DNA of 64,000 nucleotides. Origin: Cladopsammia gracilis (Eukaryota; Cnidaria; Anthozoa; Scleractinia; Dendrophylliidae). Made by a program: the position numbers and the translations under genes. The notes beneath the pieces were generated by a model. That model was not told the origin of the DNA, ran no database searches, and saw only the letters and a list, made by a program, of their open reading frames with translations. Shown piece after piece: positions 49,501 through 59,100 of this stretch (position 1 is its first letter; each line of letters starts with the position of its first letter). Where the stretch lies: the NCBI GenBank assembly GCA_022457155.1, contig JAJGOT010000320.1, positions 386,501 to 450,500 of the forward strand. The letters run 5' to 3'.

Positions 49501-52500
49501 CTTATTTATAAAATGGTCTGTCAAAATTTACAGATATAGAAAACATATTAAACTTGCATGTACACACAGTTATTTAGTATCCATCCATCAACTAAAATTA
49601 CTTTGATTAACTAAAATTACTTTGATTTGATTATTATTTCAGTCGCATTATATACTGGCCAAAAAAGCGAAATGCTTAATTAAAAAAATTATGTTTTAAT
49701 TCGCTCAGTTTTTAATAAGAACAAAGTAAGCCCATAGCACATGCCGCACCATTTACAGATCTAAAACGACGATTGGTTCAAGATATAAAAGTTGATCGCC
49801 ATTCCCTGTTTTGGCATCGCCTGTGCTGCAGCAATACACGTAGCTCGCCAGTGTGTGAATTGCGTTTATGACCAGAACCAGGAACTGATAAAGGTTTTTA
49901 GAAGGGAAGAATCAACTTTAACGCTTAGCTTAGTTACTGCTTCTCTGGGTTACCGTATATATAACAGAACATGCCCACACAAAACAATACCGGGACAACA
50001 TTCTGTTGGCGATTCAGTCGAGGAGAAGAAAACTACACTGTAAATTACATTGCCACATTGGTCACTATAATCTTCAGCTTATTTACCTGTCCTGCCATCA
50101 TCGTAATGAACGTGTTGGTTATAGTGGTGATTAAAACAAGACACAGACTTCAAAGCACGTACAACATGCTCTTGGCCAGCTTGGCGGGAACTGATCTGTT
50201 TGTAGGAACAATCGCTCAACCAACTTTCATTGTTGTGGAGGTTTTTGCTATCATTGGCGGTTCAGTAGCCACATATTGTACCATTAAAGCTTGGTTAGCT
50301 ACTCGTCTCCTTAATCTTTCCATCTTAGCGTCCCTTTTGCATTTAGTTTTATTAAGCGTTGAGCGTTTAGTGGCGATGAAGTATGCCTTGCGATATGAAG
50401 AACTTGTAACAAAATTTCGGTTGGTGATAGCTGTTGCTGTGTGTTGGTTCCTAGCTGGGCTTGTTACTCTTTTTAAAATGTTTGAAGTCAATCCTCTGAA
50501 TGTTATCACCCTTCCATTATTGTTAATTTGTAGCCTTACAGTTATTTTGTACAGTCATATAACTGTTTATTTTATCACCAGACGACACCAAAATCAAATC
50601 AAAACAGAACAGATTTCTGGCGAAGCCGCTGCCAAGTTTCTGGCTGACAAGAAAGTCTGGAAAACTACAAGCATTATAATCGGTTTTCTGTTCTTACCCT
50701 TTTTACCAGGATTGTTGTATAGTATAGGGAAAAGTCGTTTACACCTTCAAACTCGAGATATTATTCGTCATTTTATTGATATATTTCTCATGTCAAACTC
50801 ACTTTGCAACCCAATAATTTATTGCTGGAGAAATAAGAAGATCCGTAAAGCAATTATTGCTCTTGTTAAAAGACAGCCCCAAAATTAAGTCAATTTCAAT
50901 GTAAAATGTTCATTTTAATGTATGATGCTTCTGACACTTTACAGGTAGACTTGAAACTTCTGTAAATATATTTCTTCGTTATTTTTTTATATACTAGCGC
51001 TCACACCTTTCATTTATAGTGTGGTTGTTGTAAATAAACGTAGTTTAATTCTGTTAAAGTAAGTCGATGTTAATAGCTAGAATTGTAAATTGACGTTGCA
51101 GTATTGTCGTCAGAAGATTGCAGTAATAATAATTGTAAAATGAACCAGATGTAAATGAATAAAAAAGATGCAACACTACCATAAAATTCAGTTTTATGAT
51201 TATGCGTTTATTTCCTTTTACAGCAAAAAACCCAGGCCCGGCAAAAATGTTTTAAAATTCTTTATTTTTCCAACACACTGTGTATGATAATAGTCACTGT
51301 AACTAAACTGTTTTTTTTTTCAAGAACGAAGAAAAAATATCGAAAACAACCTACGTGTGAGCCAGTTCATGAGCTATAGTAATAGCAGTTCCGAGACCAA
51401 CATCATTGGCGAGAGCAGTCCCAAATGTTGTGAAGCAAGTCGATCTTGAACTCGCAATTCCTGAATAAAAAATATATCCTCGTTAAGAAGTGTTTTTCAC
51501 CTTGTAACAACAGTACGCAAACAAAATTGAAAAACCCAATCCAGAAACAATGATAACGAGCAATTTTAAAATGAAAACATCTGAGTTGCAAACACTAAAT
51601 GAACCAAAGAATATGCCACGAAACGTAGTCAAAAATCGTTAACTCTCTTGTATCCATTGTTATTATTCGACATAGCATTCTAGAGTCAAGTATGACACAT
51701 TATTTCACTGTTCTGGCCGCGCGCTAGGAAAAAACAATTCCAAATACTTAGATTTAGGAGAAAATGACTGTCGTTTAATGAACAATTTATTCAAAAAAGT
51801 TGTGTTATACGGCAAGGCATGTTTACTCGGCATTTTTTTTTTCGAGCCTTAAATTTACTCAAGGAATGCTCAGCTGTAATTTCCTCTATTATTCAATAAT
51901 TCAGTTGGTCAAAATTCTTTCAAATGTCGCTTCTGGCCTCAAAATTTGTAATTTAGTCTGTCGAGTGTGATCGTCCGGTATGGTAACCTTCAGTTCTGAA
52001 AAGAATTGTTGTTGTTGACAATGACGTTTCGACATGCGCCCACGCTATGGAAACGTCAGCCATTGTCAACAACAAACAGCTATTTTTATAACTCTGAGCT
52101 AACCCAGATGATCACACTCGACAAACTTTTAACAATCTTGGGTTCAAACCATTTACACAAATTTTGAAAAATAGAAAAACGATCCCAGGTATTTTATGGT
52201 GATTAAAGATTACTTCTAAAGAAATTCCAGAATGTAAATTGTTTCATGCGCATGCATAGCAAACTTTCATGGTATATTTTCAATTCCCAAGAACCCCCTT
52301 CAAGCGCAAATAAATGTAAAAGCCAATGTCGGGAGCCCACAAAAGTCACGGGCTCCTGCATGCCAATGTTAGTTATGTCATTTTTCACCATGAGCTTACA
52401 AATCTTACAAAACGTTCTAAAAATCTCAACGAGTGGCTTCAAGTTCTATACTATAAATAGAAACAACGTTTACATTCACAGGAAGACTTCCACAGCAGTT

Positions 52501-55500
52501 TCCCAATATATCGCAAAATGAATGTTATGCGCATGCATAACTAACAATCATCGTATATTTAAATGAGAAGCTATATATCTGAAAGCAAACAAAATAAGAT
52601 GTCCGAAATAGACCGAGAAGAGTTACTCCTTTCATTCAGTCATCGTTCCTGCAAACTATTGAATGTTTTACAAACGAAGGCTCTACCACAAGGAAGCCAA
52701 GCGGACGTTATATGACAATCGAGACAAAAAGAAAAAAGGAGGGCAAACCTTAGCTCATGTCGCTACGCGCGTGAGTAAAAATTAATAATACTAACAATAC
52801 ATAAATCAATAAACACATACGAAAACTCACCTCCTGTGGTCCTATAAACAAGAAGAAACAAAGAAACGAAAATACAGTGTGTGAGAAACAACGTATTATA
52901 ATTCTGCTTGCTTACATTACTTGCACTGATCAGTTTAAACAGTTTACATTTTACAACCATGCTCCATCACGCGTGACCAGTGTTTTTGAAAATTTGAATG
53001 GAGTTTTCAAATTCATTCCGAGATTCGGAATTCCCGTGAGAATTTTACCGCATTTTCGGAAACAAAGAGCAACAAAATATCATTTTATTTGAAATGTTAC
53101 ATAATCCGAACAATATTAGTTTTTTTATGCTTGTAGCGAAGTTATTTTTCCGTTAACTCGTGACTTTGAAAGTGTTTTCCAGAGAGATCTTCCAGGTTTC
53201 ATTCAAATCTCGGACGTTATTACAAAGAAATATTCAAATGCATGTTCATTCAGTCTTGTGGATTACTGATCACGCGTTACGGAGCATGGCTGTAAGCTGG
53301 TGTCCATTTTTAGGCGACTTTTTGGACTGCCTAAAGCATTCGTTTGCATACAATTTAATTCCCCCAAATGCAATATCGCATACAATTGATGAAACACTTC
53401 TTTCGGTCCTTCTCCTTCATAGTCATGATCTGCAATGTTAAAAGCAGTTTGACTCAACATTGAGAAGGAGGGAGAGCCATGCACATTGGAAGAGGATGGC
53501 GATTTCTTACCTTGAGCCAAGTGTTTCAAGTAATTGTGTTCGATATTGCAGATCAGAGATAAAGGTATAGCTTGTTATGAAAAATGACATCTTTCTTTAT
53601 TGTCATTTATTTTAGATACAATGCAACTGCTTGGTCTGTCATTCTTAGTTTATGTTTTATACTGTATTAAGTAGATTTGAACATACACATTATTCGATGG
53701 TTTAGCAGATAATACGCGCGGATATTTTACTAGTTGCGTAGTATTTTTTCGAGCCCCGCAGGGGCGAGAAAAAATGCGAGCAATGAGTAAAATTTCCGCA
53801 CGTATTATCTGTTAAACCATCGAATAAGGGATTTATTCTTCGACTGAAATTATTTTATTTATAATATCTTGTGTCTTGAAACCGGGATGCTAAGGTGTAA
53901 TACGGCAATCTACTGTGTAATACGCTCGGATATTTTGCGTGTTCTCTTTCCCTTATAAGGTAAAATGACGTCATAGTCGAATAATAAAGATTATTATTGC
54001 ACCTTCTCGTAATTAAAACAACAGCATCAGGGTGACCAGGGTCCTTGTCTGAATGTGGAAGATTTTCTTTCACCCATTTATCTAACGCATCGATTCTTTT
54101 AACTTTGTTTGAACTTGCATCATAGCCAAACTAAAGTGAGACATATAAAGAAATGGTATATGAGTCTTTTTATATTATAAAGGGTTAAAGTAACGGTGTG
54201 ATATGCAAAAGAGAAGAGGATTTATTTAAAGGCCCAATATTGTCCGTTATGCTTCACGCGCCTCTGTTATTGTTTTGGTTTGCACAGGAGCGAGGCTTCT
54301 ATTCAGAGGCGCGTGAAGCATGATGGACAATACTGGGTCTATAAGTGAAGCAGCAACTTTTATCGAACTTGAAAATGATCTCGGAGAGATGGAAACGCTC
54401 TTCTAATTTTTCTCGCTTATTTTATTGCAAAATGATTATTTCTTTATTCAGATTTATTTATTTATAGTTTTATCCAGGTACTTACCCCGTCTTTCTTGAG
54501 CACAAGTCGCACAATTACGGGCGTGATCTTAATCGCTCCAAAGCTGCTATCGTGGTACAGTTGTGTAACCTTTGGAAGAGATAACAGAAAACATCTCAGT
54601 TACGTGCCATATCCGGTGTTGTGGTCTGGTCTTCATGGGGGATTGATATCAATTGGGACTTATGTCCTGTTTCTTTCTCCCGTCACGGCGACAAAAATCG
54701 CCACTGTGACAAGAGTGAGTAGATTCATAGATTCATAGATTCATAGCAAAGAGTGTCATAACTGTCATAATAAAACTTGCAGTTGTACGCTGTATTTCTT
54801 CCTTCTGCTTCTCAAGTCAACACACGGAGAGATTTTGCGGTATGCACTTCATGGCTGAAAGCCATATAGTCGACGACATGAACTAAAATATGCGTGCATA
54901 AATTTGCATGCGCTAATGTGTCACGAAAAAAAAAGAAAACTCAGAGCCGAATCTACAACCTGTCGGCTGCTCCACGAGTCATGACTGGCTTTCTTGCCAA
55001 ACTGGAATTGAAATACCAAAACGCTGATAAATGGCGACTGATAATAACCCCTCTGCTGCACCTCACTGCATAAGGGATAAAAAGCACTGCAGGTTTTAAA
55101 ACCCGACAAATTCGTTGATATATGTTTATTTTTGGTCTTGACCATCCGCAAATTTTTTGCAGAACTGTAATTTACAAGTTGAACTTATAAGTTGCTTAAT
55201 TTTAATTGTATGCGGTTGTTTCGTAAATTATCTTTAAAAAAAAATAAATGATCGTAAAGGCCCTGCCACACTATTGCGTATTAAAGAAACGTATGAGTTG
55301 CGTATGAAAATTCATAAAATAATTTTCATACGCACAAAATTCCATTGAAAATACAGCGTATGACCAGCGTACTTGACCTAAGAGTAACGTACCTCTAGCG
55401 TAACTCTCGCGTATTCAGCGTATGCCTAGCGTATGCTTAGCGAATAAATCATACGTCCGAATACGCACACATTTTTTCTGCCTCGCCGTATGCCAGCGTA

Positions 55501-56109
55501 TGCCACTGTATGCGACCGTGCTTGAAACGTATATACAACCTATGCCTAACGTACCCCTAGCGTATGTCAGCGTATACCAGCGTATAAGTGATATTTTTCA
55601 TACGCTGGCATACGCTAGTACGATACGCAATAGTGTGACAGGGCCATAAAATTGTAGAAAACATGGACATACTATATGGGAAAGTGTTAACATGTGATCC
55701 TCCATCCTCTCTTCCCCATACGCTGAGATCGCAAAGTTGTCTGCTACGAGGGCTAATTCCAGGAACTTGTGTGGAGTTTGACGCTTTGTTCTTCGAATAT
55801 GTTTTGGTTTCGCTTGGTTTATGGACCTGTCAAAATGATCTAAACAGAAAATAACGTCGTAATTCTACGTTATTCATAAATAATACTGAACCTTCTACAA
55901 GGACATAAGATTGGAAGATGTAAGATGTTGTAGAGTAACCAGGGTCCGCAATTCAACTTCGAGACAATGACCTTGTGAGAGTGTCTGGGTTAAGAAGGTA
56001 CACAAAATGGCTGTTGTTGGTAAGGATTTATAGTAAAGAGAGAACGTTTCTTGTTAAAGGGGCTATGTCACCATTTTTATTGTTCCTCAAAAACACCCAA
56101 AAGAAACAT

Positions 56110-56154
<45 letters not shown>

Positions 56155-59100
56155 GAGGGTATTAGAGAGGGTATTACATGGCCGCGCGAAGATACGAAAT
56201 TTCTCTTCGAGTGTGAAAAATATTTCACGAGTGAGCGCAGCGAACGAGTGAAATATTTTTCAACACACCAATGAAATCAAACCATTTCACTTTAGTATTT
56301 TTTTGAAGTCCTAAAGTAGAACTAACGTGTCAACGGTGATCTTTTCACGTGTGAAGATAACATGTTATTCTCACGTGTGAAGATATGATGTTTACGCGCG
56401 AAAGCTCACCTGGTATTTCATTGGTGTTCATATAATAAAATAACAATAAAAGGTTCTTAAAAACGCATCTAACATCAGTCGCGATACTTTTTACAAATGT
56501 TGAATATGAATAGAATGTAACAACTACAGCTAGAAAAATAAGAAAGACTAAAACTAAGATAAAATGCCAAAACTAAAAACAATATTAAAACTTCAAATCT
56601 ATTAAAACAAGTGTGTTTTTGACATAGTCTTAAAAGTGGCTATAGTATCCGCCTGCTTAATTTCGGCCGAAAGACTGTTCCAAAGGCGTGGTGCGGCCGC
56701 AGAGAAAGCCCTGTCTCCATAATTGACGGTGCATGTCCTGGGTACATGTAGTAAATTTGTTTATATCAGTGGAAACCTAAAAATAATGGTTCAGTTTTGT
56801 TTAAAATTATTCTACCAGTGCTGTAAGAGTAAAAACAAGTGTTTTGGGCTGCAGATGGCCAGGATGGAAATAGATTGCAACTTGAAAAAATTGGGCTATT
56901 TATTTTTTCAAGTTTATCGCTTCCGTGTTGAATGAACTCGCTAAAACTCTGATTATGGTTTATTTTCTCTTCGAAAATTTACTTGATATGTTCCTATTGG
57001 TGTTCTATAAGCATTTCCTGCGCTACAAAAGTATAAAGTTTTAATTTGGCGCAGTTTTGGTCCAAAAGCGTCAAAATCCCCATGACAAAGCTTTTTTATA
57101 ATTAACCCTTTAAGCCCAAAATAGTCGTAGTGCGACCCGGGCCTAATATAAAAATTTAAATTCTCATTTCTTGTCCCTTTACAATTCCTATAGGAGTAGT
57201 GGAGAAAAATTGTTTAGATATCAAGATAGTTCATCTTGGGTGATCATGTCCTTAATTCTCATGACCCTTTTGATTGATAAGGCATTGATATTACAAGGAG
57301 AAATTTGATGCTCATCACTTTTAGGGATTAAAAGATTAACTGCGTCGGTTTTAAAAGTCTAGCTATAAACCTGAACGTATACAATGTATAATGTATAATG
57401 TATAATGTATAATGTATAATGTATAATGTATAATGTATAATGTATAATGTATAATGTATAATGTATAATGTATAATGTATAATGTATAATGTATAATGTA
57501 TAATGTATAATGTATAATTATAATTATAATGTATAATGTATAATTATAATGTATAATGTATAATGTATTTCGTACTCGAAACCCTAAGGCCCAGTTCAAA
57601 CGTCGAACTTCACATGTGCCGAACCTAATGCAAATGAGCAAAATCTATTGTTCTTGCTAATTTACATTAGGTTCGGCACATGTGAAGTTCGACGTTTGAA
57701 CTGGGCCTAACTAATTCCAATCGAAACTCTAATTAAAATTAACCACAAGTTGAATGGAAATCTACAGTAAAAATGTTAAACTATATTGTTAACTGTACAC
57801 ATCAATTGATTGGTGGTTACCGTTCTTACAGGCTGTTGTTTCTCAGTTTTTTTACTAAAAGTGTTTGTTAATAAAAACTATTACCTGAAGCACAATAATC
57901 AGACGAAACCTCTTCTGAGATCGACCTTCGATAGATCACGTGGGGATGTCCTTCTTTAAACACATCATTTTTAATAAGGTGAGATGGAAGAGGCTGGATA
58001 TAAAATATGTCCTTCAGAGTTCGAATCATCCCTGCCTGTCATACAACAACAAAATGAATAATGTTAATAGACGTATCAAATGGTTGGCGCTGTATGTTGT
58101 TTATAAAACTCATTTTTAAAAGAGAAGTTTAATTATCCCTTGGACTTTCTTTTCAGGAAGTATTTCTTATCTTACACAAGTTGACCAGAACAAAACAAAG
58201 TGGCATTATTTTGCTCTCGATTCGATTTACAAATAATCAATATGTTTTATACTTGGTTTTATCAAAAAACTATCGATTGCAGGAGATTCCCGCAGAGCTC
58301 TACAGTAAAGTGAACCTTTGAAAGAGTCCCACTCCCACATGAAATCAGAGGGGCTGCCAAAGACAAAAAGCAATGGCGAAAGAATCGTGGCCGACTGCCT
58401 TGCAGCCGGCTGAGTGAGTGAGTGAAAAGCTGCATTTAGCCCTTCCCTGTCAATAAAAGTATCCATGATTTGCATTTAAAGGTCTTCCTTTTTTCCATGT
58501 TCCTCTCTCCATTAGCTCCCCCCATAACTTTTTTAAGGTCTGAAACTTATACACCTGGGGGTGACTTCATTGAACTTTTTATGAAGCGTTTATACTTACT
58601 AATCCTTTATTTCCTCTAATTGCAACCAATGATCCTGGATCAGACATCACGTGACCAGTGTAATATACACCATGTTTAATATCTCCATAGGTCGTACTTC
58701 CATCGCTATTAACAGTTTGAACTAAGGCACCAGATGATATGAGAGGCTTAGATTGCGTCACGTTTAGACGCATTGATCTACCAAACGCGTGGACGTTAAA
58801 ATATCGTACGTTTGGTTCGTGTGTTGATCTCCGTGGTCTAGTTTGGTCATGAAGAAAATGATTGACAATAGTTCCAGATTCATCGGACTGGTAAGGTGAT
58901 ATCAATTCGTATTCTGGGACTGAAGAAGCAAATCACAGTTAAAACTATTAAGAAGCAGTTAGGGGTTGTCACAGAATTGTTAACATGGCATTAATAACAA
59001 CTGGATAAGATTCCGATAAGAAATTTTTGTTTAAAAGAAAATAAAGTTAGGTTTTTTTTTTGTAAGGGTCTCGTAGCGGCACGGATAAACTTTAGGTCAA

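Noticed and set aside
53160..53529. Overlapping frames of about 90 codons on both strands
   Set aside because: No homology or splice support; lies between the exons flanking the microexon of paralogue B and does not fit the protein.
54630..54720. Hydrophobic minus-strand stretch (VTVAIFVAVTG) as the first catalytic exon of paralogue B
   Set aside because: It runs into a stop with no usable donor; the true exon is 55673-55839, with RRTKR and FLELALVAD.
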